A stretch of 64,000 bases of DNA, taken from assembly GCA_028554645.1 (NCBI GenBank), contig JAQOOI010000004.1, positions 1 to 64,000 of the forward strand. Direction: 5' to 3'. The translations under genes were made by a program, and so were the position numbers. The DNA is from Omphalotus guepiniiformis (taxonomy: Eukaryota; Basidiomycota; Agaricomycetes; Agaricales; Omphalotaceae). Under the pieces are notes generated by a model. The model saw only the letters and a program-made list of their open reading frames with translations. It did not search any database and was not told where the DNA came from. Below are positions 21,795 through 34,138 of this stretch, piece by piece. Every line of letters starts with the position of its first letter. Positions within the stretch are counted from its first letter, which is position 1.

Positions 21795-23428
21795 CGACTG
21801 CTCTTGCCCGCTGTAGTTACATAAAGGGCTCGACGGCTCAAGCGATATTGTTTATCCATTCACATAAAGGACAACACATTGATGCAGTCGAACGGACGTG
21901 GGCTTTCACATGATGTTTACAATCAATACAGTTCTGTATTCTCATGGACAAGGGCTTGAATGCGCTTCAGCTGAAGACAGGTCGTTATACACTGGCGTGT
22001 GCGGCTGGAGCGTCCGCATACTGCAGGGCTATGTTTTTGAGACTGAGAAAGGGTGGCCACCGGACCTGCTGCGGGCCGGGAACACAGTATCTCATAACCC
22101 GGCAGGAATAGCGTTGGTGGCTGTGTTGACCGCCGCCGGACCTGACGCGGGCCGGGAGCGCAGGGGCGGGGTTGTCAGTACAAACCACTGCTCTATGCAA
22201 ATTGCAATGTGGTGGGCCCTATAAGTTCCGCTGCACCTGTGGATGCAGCATGCTTGCAATTGTTTAATGAATGAAATAAGAACAGATGTAAATGACCTCA
22301 GCGTCTCTTAAATCATAACCAGGCTTGCAGGACCTGTGAGCAACACCGCCCAGAGTGGGTAACCATGAGAATTGAGCGGGCTGCTTAGTCAGCAGCAGCT
22401 GTAGATGGTCAGGTGAGTGCATATATGCAGGTGTGGTCTACATTTTGGCGATTCAGCTGTTCTATGCGTAGAAAAGTAGACGAAACATACATTTTCACTG
22501 AATCTGAAGCACGACAGGACATGCAAGGCATGTATTAAGTCTCGCCCAGGACGAAAACTGGTAGATGTGGATGGCATTGTTCTGAAAGCGGTGTCGGCGT
22601 CATGTGAAGTGCAGTGATGGGTTCCGAGGACTCTGGAGTGGAATAGAGACGAGCACTGACGCCAGGTACGAGCAGTGAGCATCTCGCCCAGTAAAGTTCC
22701 GAGAGAGGGGTAGAATGGAGCCGGATCCGTTCACCCATAGGTAGTAGTTGGTTTGGGCGGAAAGAAAGAGGGGGGCAAGGTGGGAAGGCGAAGCGGAGAT
22801 GAGAGAGTGGAGGAAACGGCTGGGCTGCTTAGTAAGCAACTCCCGCTAACCTTTCCGCGCGGGAACACTGAGAACAGAGTTTGCTGTTTTTAAACGTCAG
22901 TATGCCTTGCGCTAGGAAATGGACTTGCCCAAGAGATAGAGTAGTGTGATAGCTATAAAACGCCTGGCGATATAAGGGATTGAAAATTGTTCAGGGCGCG
23001 GAGAAGGCCGCAAGAGCGCTTGGGGAAGTGGGCGGTGCGGACCATGCCTATACCGGTGAGCTCGCCCTAAGGCATATAGTAAGAAAATGATATGCGCAGG
23101 TACCTAGATGACTGTAGATCACAATAGACCGATATTTGAGGCAAAAGAGCGAGGAGGTGAGGAGAGAAAAATCAAAGACGGGCTCGACCCCGCGGGGTCG
23201 AGCCGCGTCAAAGAAAGTCAATTTCCGGGCGCATCTTTCCCCGCGCAAGCGCGGCGAAAGCTTGCGCTGGTAGATACGACCTCCTGGATGATATCTCCAG
23301 CTTTGACCTAGTCGTAAAGATTATTATTACGGGCTACAGAAATTTCAAAAGTTTCAGCGCCAGGGAATGGGCGCGGGGAGGCGTGGGAAAGTGCAGGATG
23401 GCCATCCTGGAGCGTGATCTAGGAGTAG

Positions 23429-24281
23429 TGGATGGCATTGTTCTGAAAGCGGTGTCGGCGTCATGTGAAGTGCAGTGATGGGTTCCGAGGACTCTGGAGT
23501 GGAATAGAGACGAGCACTGACGCCAGGTACGAGCAGTGAGCATCTCGCCCAGTAAAGTTGCGAGAGAGGGGTAGAATGGAGCCGGATCCGTTCACCCATA
23601 GGTAGTTAGGTGGAAAGAAAGAGGGGGGCAAGGTGGGAAGGCGAAGCGGAGATGAGAGAGTGGAGGAAACGGCTGGGCTGCTTAGTAAGCAACTCCCGCT
23701 GACCTTTCCGCGCGGGAACACTGAGAGCAGAGTTTGCTGTTTTTAAACGTCAGTATGCCTTGCGCTAGGAAATGGACTTGCCCAAGAGATAGAGTAGTGT
23801 GATAGCTATAAAACGCCTGGCGATATAAGGGATTGAAAATTGTTCAGGGCGCGACGAAGGCCGCAAGAGCGCTTGGGGAAGTGGGCGGTGCGGACCATGC
23901 CTATACCGGTGAGCTCGCCCTAAGGCATATAGTAAGAAAATGATATGCGCAGGTACCTAGATGACTGTAGATCACAATAGACTGATATTTGAGGCAAAAG
24001 AGCGAGGAGGTGAGGAGAGAAAAATCAAAGACGGGCTCGACCCCGCGGGGTCGAGCCGCGTCAAAGAAAGTCAATTTCCGGGCGCATCTTTCCCCGCGCA
24101 AGCGCGGCGAAAGCTTGCGCTGGTAGATACGACCTCCTGGATGATATCTCCAGCTTTGACCTAGTCGTAAAGATTATTATTACGGGCTACAGAAATTTCA
24201 AAAGTTTCAGCGCCAGGGAATGGGCGCGGGGAGGCGTGGGAAAGTGCAGGATGGCCATCCTGGAGCGTGATCTAGGGGTAG
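23429..24281. repeat. Tandem array unit 3 (853 bp, left-truncated)
   Basis: Starts at TGGATGGCATTGTTCTG, which corresponds to about 22570 in unit 2, and ends at the common terminus. It contains the palindromes but none of the tRNA-like heads. Confidence 0.85.
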
Positions 24282-25757
24282 GGCTTGAATGCGCTTCAGC
24301 TGAAGACAGGTCGTTATACACTGGCGTGTGCGGCTGGAGCGTCCGCATAGTGCAGGGCTATGTTTTCGAGACTGAGAAAGGGTGGCTACCGGACCTGCTG
24401 CGGGCCGGGAACACAGTATCTCATAACCCCGCAGGAATAGTGTTGGTGGCTGTGTTGACTGCCGCCGGACCTGACGCGGGCCGGGAGCGCAGGGGCGGGG
24501 TTGTCAGTACAAACCACCGCTCAATGCAAATTGCAATGTGGTGGGCCCTATAAGTTCCGCTGCACCTGTGGATGCAGCATGCTTGCAATTATTCAATGAA
24601 CGATATAAAAACAGACGTAAATGACCTCAGTGTCTCTTAAATCATAACCAGGCTTGCGGGACCTGTGAGCAACACCGCCCAGAGTGGGTAACGATGAGAA
24701 TTGAGCGGGCTGCTTAGTCAGCAGCAGCCGTAGATGGTCAGGTGAGTGCATATATGCAGGTGTGGTCTACATTTTGGTGATTCAGCTGTTCTATGCGTAG
24801 AAGAGTAGACGAAACATACATTTTCACTGAATCTGAAGCACGACAGGACATGCAAGGCATGTATTCAGTCTCGCCCAGGACAAAAACTGGTAGATGTGGA
24901 TGGCATTGTTCTGAAAGCGGTGTCGGCGTCATGTGAAGTGCAGTGATGGGTTCCGAGGACTCTGGAGTGGAATAGAGACGAGCACCCACACCAGGTACGA
25001 GCAATGAGCATCTCGCCCAGTAAAGGTGCGAAAGAGGGGTAGAATGGAGCCGGATCTGGTCGCCCATAGGTAGTAGTTGGTTTGGGTGGAAAGAAAGAGG
25101 GGGGCAAGGTGGGAAGGCGAAGCGGAGATGAGAGAGTGGGGGAAACGGCTGGGCTGCTTAGTAAGCAACTCCCGCTGACCTTTCCGCGCGGGAACACTGA
25201 GAACAGAGTTTGCTGTTTTTAAACATCAGTATGCCTTGCGCTAGGAAATGGACTTGCCCAAGAGATAGAGTAGTGTGATAGCTATGAAACGCCTGGCGAT
25301 ATAAGGGATTGAAAATTGTTCAGGGTGCGGAGAAGGCCGCAAGAGCGCTTGGGGAAGTGGGCGGTGCGGACCATGCCTATACCGGTGAGCTCGCCCTAAG
25401 GCATATAGTAAGAAAATGATATGCGCAGGTACCTAGATGACTGTAGATCACAATAGACCGATATTTGAGGCAAAAGAGCGAGGAGGTGAGGAGAGAAAAA
25501 TCAAAGACGGGCTCGACCCCGCGGGGTCGAGCCGCGTCAAAGAAAGTCAATTTCCGGGCGCATCTTTCCCCGCGCAAGCGCGGCGAAAGCTTGCGCTGGT
25601 AGATACGACCTCCTGGATGATATCTCCAGCTTTGACCTAGTCGTAAAGATTATTATTACGGGCTACAGAAATTTCAAAAGTTTCAGCGCCAGGGAATGGG
25701 CGCGGGGAGGCGTGGGAAAGTGCAGGATGGCCATCCTGGAGCGTGATCTAGGAGTAG
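24282..25757. repeat. Tandem array unit 4 (1476 bp, left-truncated)
   Basis: Starts at GGCTTGAATGCGCTTCAG, which corresponds to about 21952 in unit 2, and ends at the common terminus. Unlike unit 3 it keeps the GCCGCCGGACCTG words. It is followed by unrelated CCTCTTCCTTTTCC sequence. Confidence 0.85.
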
Positions 25758-27219
25758 CCTCTTCCTTTTCCTTTACATTCTAAACATTGTCTTTCTTTGG
25801 GCTTGGTCACTATCACTGGCTTGGTCCCTTGATCGTGCCATGGGGGTGTGTTAGTAGTATTTGTGGTGCATCACGGTCACGTGGTCAGTTGGTACTTATA
25901 CCGTGTTCCCACGTATCACCTTCTCTCAGCCGTTTAGACTTCTACGACAACTGAGAGTGGTGAGTTTCTCTGTATTCATACCTTTACAGACTTCGTACTC
26001 ACATCACATAGTTCATTGTGTGTCATCTATCTGTCTAGGTATTTAATACAGCCGTTTAGACTTCTACGACGACTGAGAGTGTTCATTGTGTGTCGTCTAT
26101 CTGTCTAGGTCTTAGGGTTATCAGGTCAACAAATTGTGTGTTGGGATGACCGCGTGTGTAGACAATGACGACGCGACATCAAGGAACCGAAGGGCCAACA
26201 ATGGGCCAACAATCTCGTGAAGGTCGCGTCCGCGACTGAGATTGAAAGTGGGCTGTGCTTGCAGCATTTGTCAGAAGTTGTGATGCGAGGTGTATAAGTG
26301 ATCGACGTGCCAGTGCCAGCTGGTGAAACACGGCTGAATGATAATGAGTACAAATGAGTCCGTCCATCTGCTCCCGGTGAACTTCTCCCTATACCAACGA
26401 ACTCCACCGTAACCCAGCCCAATCTACAACGGTATTCTATGGGCTTCACTGGTCATCCACTGGATACCCCTACTGGTCTACGTTGAAATTCGGTGTGATA
26501 CAGCTACTAAGCCAGTAACCTGTGGTGACTTCCGGTTTTTCTTCCAAACACGTTGAGTTCCGTTGCATAATGAATGCATATTTCAGTGATATTCCAAGAA
26601 CTCCGCTGGCTCGCACTGGAAGTTTACCATGATATCTGTAGTGTACATTGAAATTTGGGGTAGATTAGACCTTCGTATCACCACCTTCCAGCGAGTTTCA
26701 GCAGAAGCTGTTGCAGCTCTAAGTTAATTCAATGATTTTGGCCTCGAATACGTTGAATTTAACCGAGTTTCAACGAGCTCCTGGGTTCAGTGGAATTCAT
26801 TGATATCCGCTGATATTAGATGGTGTGAATCAAGTAGAGCGAAGTATTTTGGAGGGTGGTTGAGGGTTCGCTGAATTTCAATGAATTCCGTCGATTGCGA
26901 AAAAAGTGGGTATTCAGCTGTCTGCAGCGTACAACGTACAGTAACAAGCGGAGGTCCACGGCGCAGATACAAATACGAGGACAGGACTATTTTCAGAGGT
27001 ACGGCGCATACAAGGACAGGAGTCGTGCATGCATGGAGCTAACTTACAAACTCGAAGCATTTCCAAAGTATTCTATTGTAGGATGCAAAGCATGTATGGG
27101 GAAAAAGTAGAAGATATAGTAACGAAACATAGTCTGAGTCGTGCAGGGCACGTCGTATTCGTCATGAGGAGAAATAAAAAGCATTGTGCGGCATAGACAG
27201 TGATGAAGGAATGCACATA
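25758..27219. other. Gap with degenerate repeats, no gene
   Basis: A direct repeat (25928-25959 and 26050-26081, AGCCGTTTAGACTTCTACGA core, with GTTCATTGTGTGTC following at about 26010 and 26080) gives a 122-bp tandem duplication. Further on, words like TTGAAATT-CGG/TGG, GATATC and CAATGAATTCCG recur loosely to about 26900. I see no coding family. The end of the FunK1 gene lies at 27220. Confidence 0.45.
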
Positions 27220-29886
27220 CTAATGGGCATTGACCGACTGATGGACGTGGTAGGGAGGAAATGCCGCAGAGACTTCATAGTATTTGGTAAAAGTGATGTT
27301 TCCACCCAAAGTATTCCCATCGAAGGTTGAATCATCCTCATCGAAGGGTGAATCATTGGCTTCAATATTCCACAACATCTGGTGGGCGTATGTCTCTGCC
27401 CTGTAGGTGGCGTGCGCGTGGAATGCGTTCCGAAAGGTTCGTTGCAGGGTGTGTAGGCTACGGAATAACGACGCATAATTCGCTGTTATTTGAGGCAACA
27501 ATTGAGTAAGGAAATCTTTTTTTTCTTTCGCCACAGCTTCCCACGTGCCTTCTGCCCAAGATTCGAAAGGAGGATTCTCGATCTCTTCGCCATTGTGGTA
27601 CCGGCATATCACCCAGGCGAAAACATAGAAGAACGATTCGAGGTCGTGTCTAACACGATGAGTTATGGGCTGTGCGGTGGCTTCTAAAAGTTCGACAGCA
27701 ACAAATGGTTTTGTCCCCGTACGTTGTTTGGACGAAGGATGTGGATCCTCAAGGGTCAAGTCTCGAGCGAGATCATAATCGTTCAGTACGCCGCAGACTG
27801 TCCCATCCTTTTTCTTACGGTACATCAGGTTGTTGACACTGATGTCGCGATGAAGAATCTTCGGATAAGTGACTAACCACTCATAGCCTATTCAATACAG
27901 ATGATGAGCTGTCGGTGTATGCAAGAAAAACACAGCTCACATTTCACAGTATCCAGCCATGCCTTTCCGAACGACGCCGCATCAGCCAGCTGCGTGATGG
28001 GCCTTAGTTCCTCGAAGACCAGAACCCTCATAACCCTTTTTTCGAAATCGCCACCAAATAGAGAACTGAAAGATGTGGATTCGAGCGCGACATCCTCCGA
28101 GTGAAGAAGATGAGGGAGATGATCCAAAACCCACTCGTGACCATCCTCTTTAGCATGCTCTGTAGCGGTTTGAATGAAAGAGAGTTCCGAAGTACGGCTT
28201 TCGGCGGGAAAGGAGATCTTGATGACCACCGAATCCCCAGACCAACGATCACTCCGTCCTCTTAAGACCCATGTCCCACGTCCAATCAGGCCGCGGGGAT
28301 ACACCAAGATCTTATCCACTGTAAGGTCTAGATTCTCTAGATGAAGAACTTGCCCTTCAAAAATGCCTTTGTCCCTCCGCACAGTTACGTGATGAAGTGG
28401 TGGTACACTCGTAATCGGTTCCAGCTGATCAAAATGACCCCACTGCGAAGGAGTAAGCCGGGTGAACGCTAGAACGACCCGAAGAAACATGAAAGGATCT
28501 CTGACAAAGGAGAATGAGGTGGTGCGAAGGGTGCCTGACCGGGTGAAGAGGAGAAGTTCGATATTGTCGTCTTTGATCAGCGTGCCTACGACGTGCGTGC
28601 GTATGCCACCTCGATTGAACATCTCGAGGGCGTAGCTTGCACACTGGAGGTAGCAATCGTTCTCGACCTCTCTCAATCTCTTCGCTCGCTGCTCAGAAGA
28701 TCCAGTGAGTCCAGAGTCATCGAAGGTGCGCTTCAAGCGATTCGAGTCGGAGTCGTCGGAAGCTAGACTTTCAGGAGCCGAACGTTCTATGACGGATGGA
28801 GTCTTGACTGCTGACGTCGAGCCAGATGCCGAAACTCTACTGTTTAACCTCGGCGAGTGGCGTATCTGACTGAAGCCCAAAGACGATGGTTCGGCTTTCG
28901 CTTTCCCTAATGACGAGGATGAATAGGGAATTAGATGACACGACGAAGAACCTCGCGCACCTTTGCTGGCTTTCCTGACGTCGGCTTGCACTTTCGCTTT
29001 CGCCTTCCCTGATGACGAGGATGAATAGGATATTGACAAGACAAGAACCTCACGCACCTTTACTGGCTTTGCTAACATCGGCTTTCGCTTTTCCTGATGA
29101 CGAGGATGAATAGGAAATTGGATGACACGACGGAGAACCTCCCGCACCTTTACTGGCTTTCTTAACACTAGCAGTCTGACCATCACGAGATATCTGCCGC
29201 ACACTCTTCTTAAACTCCATGAACGTGAGCACGTCCGACCACCTGTATCGCTGAGAGGGTGGACTCTGTAGCGCCCCATTCATTTCCTTGCCTTCCTCCA
29301 ACCGTCTCCCTACCGCCGCTTTCTTCACTCCAAGCGTATCCGGACTTCTAATGGAATATGAACCATGGATGTTCCTAGGGTCATTAACACAGACTTTGAA
29401 GTCCAGAGAGTTTGGTGTGATCTTGTGCTCGACCATTTTGTCAACGGCGTAGTTAACAAGATTGACGAAGCGTGGATAGCGGTCTTGCTCCTTCGTGGTC
29501 TCTGAGCAGTAGGTGTCTATTAAGCTGTCAAATTCAGTGGAGTCGATTATGGATTGTAGAGCTGTCTGTTCGTCAGCCGTGACGCTGGCCATGTGTAGCG
29601 CGTTTGACAAGAACAGCTCTACAGCGACCGCTTTGGTACCGGCGAGGTCGTGAGCGAGAAAGGGATGATAGTCTTTGCGAGTATGTTTTAGCTCATGGGT
29701 AATATGATCCGTGAGGCCGAGTGCGTGAGGAGTGCTGTTGATGCTAGATGTCGTCATAACATTTGAGCCCGATGCTTTCTGCGGTGTGCATAGCGCATCG
29801 TTTATAGAGTGGGGTCGTTCCATCAGCTCGAAAGAGGAGGGAGAGGAGGGCGTCTGCGCCATTGAAGAATGTTTCGAAGACGACAT
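27220..29886 (-). CDS. FunK1-type fungal protein kinase, three exons
   Basis: Exon 1 29058-29886 (first ATG; the open frame above it has only GTG), intron 29009-29057, exon 2 27941-29008, intron 27888-27940, exon 3 27220-27887, about 854 aa. The kinase part is split between exons 2 and 3. Exon 2 has GTWVLRGRSDRW-GDSVVIKIS (nucleotide-binding strand with the lysine) and VLVFEELRPITQL. Exon 3 opens with WLVTYPKILHRDISVNNLMY (catalytic HRDxxxxN), then GVLNDYDLA in the DFG position, QRTGTKPFVAVELL and HRVRHDLESFFYVFAWVICR. These phrases are diagnostic of FunK1 kinases, a family expanded in basidiomycetes whose substrates are mostly unknown. Between N-terminal and kinase parts lies a Ser/Lys-rich tandem repeat. 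Without the 49-bp intron there is an in-frame TGA and a frame change, so its splicing decides whether the gene is intact. Confidence 0.8.
28895..29175 (-). repeat. Tandem repeat inside the FunK1 gene (about 3 units)
   Basis: Three copies, of roughly 80-90 bp, encode variants of KASKGAxGSSSCH-I-YSSSSSGKAKA. The middle copy carries TGA and a net 5-base loss. The proposed intron 29009-29057 removes exactly that part and rejoins the frame. Confidence 0.75.
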
Positions 29887-30813
29887 GGAGGTTAGTGAAG
29901 TGGAGAGAAAATCACGCTGTGTGACTGTGGTACAAATAGTCACGTGAGCGCATTACGGGTCAGTCACGCCAAACAAATCCTTCCCATTCATCCCATTAAC
30001 ATCCTCCACATTATATGCTCTTGCACGTCTCCTGAAGCTATCGCCATCTTGGTGCAATTTGTAAAACTTGAGTACTTGAGTGCCTTATCACCTTTCTTTT
30101 TTATTTCACTTTTGTCATACTTAAGATGATACTTGTCGTCTAGAATGGCCGAGGCATACGGAAAAGGCCACACAAAGTTGAAGCAAAACCAGAGAATTTT
30201 CAATGTTCAACCACTTGGGCCCGAGCCAGTCAATGTACTATCTACTTACCTCCCTCGTCACCAAATTCATAGTCACCAGTGCCCGCGCCATCCTATCGAA
30301 GACTTACGGCTTGGTCACCAAGCTAACACCAATACTCAGGTGGACGAAGTGACGTTCATGCCCAACCAAATCAATATCTCCCTCGAGAACACCCTCGGTC
30401 CACGAACGTTTGAACACCCGCGTTTGATGGCGCATACAGTGCGGAGTATGCTGGGATCGACGATGTTGACGGTTAATAGAACCGTTTTGAGGGGTTGAGA
30501 CGGAGGTACGACGGCGGCGGCGTGCTATGGATGCCGACTGCGATACAGATAGAACCCTAGAAGTGGTACCTATCCTCCCAAGAAAGGTCCCCCAGTTCCC
30601 TCTTCTTCTCTATCTTATAATGGCTCATTCAAGTTGACACCATGGCACCCCTAACTCACAACGTGTAACTCGCGCATACACAGACATTGATCAGATGGTC
30701 ACCAAAATCTTTGTCGTTTTGTTGTCTATAATAAAATTACCTTCAACAGCACAAACACCACTATCATACAATTCACCAAAAAAATATTCACATACTTCTC
30801 TCGAAATTCTCAT
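29887..30813. other. Gap; promoter of FunK1 and old relic sequence
   Basis: A CACGTGA (E-box-like) word lies about 50 bp upstream of the kinase ATG. The part 30370-30470 and 30660-30780 (ATCTCCCTCGAGAAC, TTTGATGGCGCATACAGTG, CATTGATCAGATGG, ATCATACAATTCAC) is related to 49155-49400. The open plus frame 30133-30498 is not recognised. Confidence 0.4.
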
Positions 30814-31726
30814 TCAAAATTTAACCTTGGAAACCGTGTTGTAAAAGAGTGTACCCTGCACCGTAGCGACTTCAAGCTCAAGGGCGGTAGGTTGACGAGC
30901 TCCCGTCGCACCAGCAAAAGTTCCCGCACCCCAAGGCGATCCACCATGAACCGAAAATCAAGAATCATCAGACAGATCCGATGTCACGGAAACGCTAATA
31001 GGAAACCATACCACCATGAACCTCATCAAGATTCGTGAGCTGACCAAACGTCTGAGAGTATCCCAACGGCACGAAAATCATTCCGTGATGGGTGAACGTA
31101 GACATCGCATTCATCACGGTAGCTTCTTGACCTCCTCCAGGTGATGCAGTAGAAACAAATGCACCGACGTACTTGCCAGCGAGACCTCCAGTAGTCCAGA
31201 GCTTGCCAGTGGTATCCCAAAAGGCCTTAATGAAGGAAAGTCCTTCCAGTTAGAAACCCCAAATAAAAACGCTCCACGAAATTCTCCTATTCTTACCTTC
31301 CATTGTCCGGGGAAGTTTCCATATCGGGTGGGAATACCAAAGATGAATGCGTCGAATTCAGTCAGCTTATCAGCCGACATAAGAGGGTAGTCAGCTTTAG
31401 CGGGAGCGTGCATCTTAGCCAAGACCTCTTCCGGGAGTGTCTCAGGAATCCTAGACAAATCAACGACAACGCCAAAAGGCATTGGCAACAAACGATCAGA
31501 TTGAGACGAGGATATGAAGAAAAGGAAAGACGCAACTGGTAAATGGTAGCTTTACCACCAGCACTTTCAACGCCAGCCTTGACAGCCTCGGCCATTTTAG
31601 AAGAAGTCCACGACGATGAGAAATTCACGAACGTCAGGCTAGTCAAGATATTGAAAACGAACTTTTAGCGATGTGGCCGTACATAGAGTAGATGACGATG
31701 GCGATTTTGGGTGACGACGAGGACAT
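30814..31726 (-). CDS. WrbA-like NAD(P)H:quinone oxidoreductase, splice sites partly damaged
   Basis: The pieces cover the whole flavodoxin-like WrbA/Pst2 family. They are SPKIAIVIYSMYGHIAK (FMN phosphate loop, 31663-31726), MAEAVKAGVESAGGKATIY (31537-31594), IPETLPEEVLAKMHAPAKAD through DAFIFGIPTRYGNFPGQWK (31297-31450), AFWDTTGKLWTTGGLAGKY through HHGMIFVPLGYSQTFGQLTN (to about 31012) and SPWGAGTFAGATGARQP to the C-terminus. Such proteins reduce quinones by two electrons and protect against oxidative stress. Introns 31451-31536 and 31226-31296 have normal ends. The first (31595-31662, donor GTTCGT) would need to end in AA, and the last (about 30930-31011) has no AG where the frame demands it. 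The gene is therefore either recently inactivated or spliced in a way I cannot see. Coding sequence itself has no frameshift. Confidence 0.7.
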
Positions 31727-32073
31727 GGTAAAGTGGTGAGACTAAAGACGAATAGAAATTGGATTCGGTCACCTTAATATATCTCGGACGCGCGTGATCT
31801 TTTGGCGTCTAAAAAATAAATGCAAATTCGCTACATATTTATTTCATCCTCCTCTGAGAGCTTCAAATTCCAATCGTTCATACGGTCGTCATGCGGCGTT
31901 CATGAGAAAGGACAAGTCGTACTATGTGGCGCAATTCTAACATATGGGGAATGGCTGACTACTTTTCGTTTTGTCAGACTCGGAATTCGTTATACTGCGC
32001 ACGTTCTCACAGACTGAGAGTTTAGACGCCCTCAAAATGATAATCTACGTATGTTTTTCACTGATATACCACG
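31727..32073. other. Divergent promoter region, WrbA-like / tannase
   Basis: About 350 bp between the two divergent genes. The part 31810-32010 is duplicated, diverged, at about 42570-42740 (CTTCAAATTC, GTACTATGTGGCGCAATTCTAA, GACTACTTTTCGTTTTGTCAG), showing that the tannase-Dap1 duplication begins here. Confidence 0.6.
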
Positions 32074-34138
32074 ATGGAAAATATTCTCAATCGCTTTTCA
32101 GATACATTTCAAAGCTTCAGCTTGATCAGTTTCCCATTTTCGAACCTGTCTTCGGTCATCTACTCCGCTCTCCAGCTTACATCCATCACTCAATCCATCT
32201 TCCTTCCCAAGCACTCGAATTTCACCTTCGATCCCTCCATTTATCCTCCTTACGAAGACTTTGACACAGAATGCACCACCTCATCCATCCTATCCAAGCT
32301 CGATATCTCCTCCGAGTCGAGCGCCGCCGGGTACCCAATCTCAAACACAACCATCTTCTTCGCAGAAAATATACCTAAAGGCTTCACTCTACCCTTCGTC
32401 GATAACCACGCGAGCTGTCAAAGGCCATCTCAAACGATTTACGAGGACATATGCCGCATAGCGATGTATGTGCATACTTCAGAGAGTTCAGGCGTACACG
32501 TCGAGGCGTGGTTGTCTAGGAAGTGGTCTGGGAGATTTTTGAGTACGGGGAATGGTGGTTTGAATGGATGTGCGTAGTATTCATTCTTTGCATATAAGTT
32601 TTTCGTTTTCTTACAAAAGGTATCTTTATCTTTAAAGGCATTCAATACGAATATCTAGCGTACGCATCTGCTCTGGGATTCGCTACCGTTGGCACGAACA
32701 ATGGTCATAATGGCACCAGCGGTGAAGCGTTCCTAAATAATCCCGGCGTAATAGAAGATTACGCCTACCGCTCGTACGTCCATCTCTCTCTATCCTCTCC
32801 ACCCAACAACATCCAACCAACCAACCACCTCCACAGAATCCACACCGGCGTCCTCCTCGGAAAACACCTAACCAAAAAATTTTACAACAAACCCCACACC
32901 AAATCCTACTTCCTAGGCTGCTCAACAGGCGGTCGTCAAGGTCTAAAATCCATCCAAAACTTCCCTTCCGATTTCGATGGCGTCGTAGCAGGTGCACCCG
33001 CAGCTTCACTAAACAACCTCCTCTCCTGGTCCGGTCATTTCCTTCAACTCACCGGTAGTACGCAAACCGATGAACGGTTCATCCGTCCGGAGCAATGGAC
33101 TGACGTTATACATCGTGATATCCTGGAACAATGCGATGAGCTTGATGGGGTTCGTGATGGTATTTTGGAGGATCCGGGTATGTGTGATTATGTGCCGGAG
33201 AGGTTGATTTGTAGGAAGGGACAGGAGAAGAAGAAGAAGGGGTGTTTAACGGGGACACAGGCGGGGTTTGTTAGGAGTGTTTTCGCTCCGCTTTTTGGGG
33301 TAGATGGGGAGATGTTGTTTCCGAGGCAACAACCTGGGAGTGAAGATCAACGAACGGTCGATATGCTATATAGCGGGAAGTTATTCCCTTACACAGCTGT
33401 GAGTTGCCTAGTCTCATTCACATCTTAAATCTCTTGCCTATTAACCGCCCTATACAGGACTGGTTCCGCTACGTAGTATACAACGACCCAACATACCCCC
33501 TGTCCAACCTAACCCTCACCGATTACTCTCTTTCCTCCCACCTCGACCCATTCAACATCTCAACCTGGAAAGGCGACTTAACATCATTCCGGCCCCTTGG
33601 GGGAAAGCTCCTCGTGTATCACGGTCAGGCAGACGGTATAATACCACCTACAAACTCCGAGAGGTATTATACGCACGTCGCCAGGACGATGGAGTTGCAT
33701 CCGGCGGATATGGATGAGTTTTATAGGTTTTTTAGGATAAGTGGGATGGGACATTGTTCGAGGGGTGTTGGAGCTTGGGAGATTGGGCAGACGTTAGCTG
33801 GGATTGGAGGGCCAGGGGGACTTGGTATGAACGAGGAACCGGTTAAAGAGGAGGTTAATAATGAAAGTGAGGGAGAGGGAGATGAGGAGCGGGAGCGGGA
33901 GCGAGGCAGCAAACCGATCGACAGGCTGAGTCCTGAAAGGAATGTGTTAGTGGCGATGGTGAGGTGGGTTGAGGAGGGTGTTGCACCGGATTTCATTGAA
34001 GGGAGGAAGTATGAGGGTGATGAGAACGAGATCAATCCTGACCCGGTACTCGTTAGGAGGCATTGTCGTTTTCCGTCTAGGAATCGATATGTTGGTGTGG
34101 GTGACGCGTCGTTACCGGAGAACTGGAAGTGTGTATGA
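32074..34138 (+). CDS. Tannase/feruloyl esterase family protein, four exons
   Basis: Exons 32074-32569, 32638-32773, 32837-33398 and 33458-34138 join in one frame with canonical splice sites and give about 624 aa, within the family range. The nucleophile motif is YFLGCSTGGRQGLKSI (GxSxGG, with the neighbouring Cys). The acid is in YHGQADGIIPP and the catalytic His in ISGMGHC, whose Cys pairs with the Cys before the Ser (CS-D-HC motif of the family). Also typical are GFATVGTNNGHNG and FDGVVAGAPAAS. A charged insertion of Glu/Arg repeats lies at about 33835-33910. These secreted enzymes hydrolyse ester bonds in gallotannins or feruloylated plant polymers. The N-terminus has only a weakly hydrophobic stretch, so the signal peptide or an upstream exon is uncertain. 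A gutted second copy is at 42540-43110. Confidence 0.85.

Larger units (their letters stand above)
19404..23428. repeat. Tandem array unit 2 (about 4025 bp, longest)
   Basis: Starts at GGATCTGTGTATTC directly after the terminus of unit 1 and runs to the same terminus. It has three complete tRNA-like heads (20002-20085, 20838-20923, 21711-21794, minus strand). Differences from unit 1 are scattered single substitutions plus the 301 bp that unit 1 lacks, so the duplication is recent. No gene is recognised. Confidence 0.85.

Noticed and set aside
15723..25640. Conserved small ORFs repeated in the array units (60-136 codons, both strands)
   Set aside because: They are conserved only because the whole units are near-identical, overlap on opposite strands, and resemble no protein.
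31536..31662. A 44-bp alternative first intron in the WrbA-like gene (donor GTACGG within the FMN loop)
   Set aside because: It has a proper AG and keeps frame, but would delete the MYGHIAK part of the FMN-binding loop, so it is unlikely to give a working enzyme.
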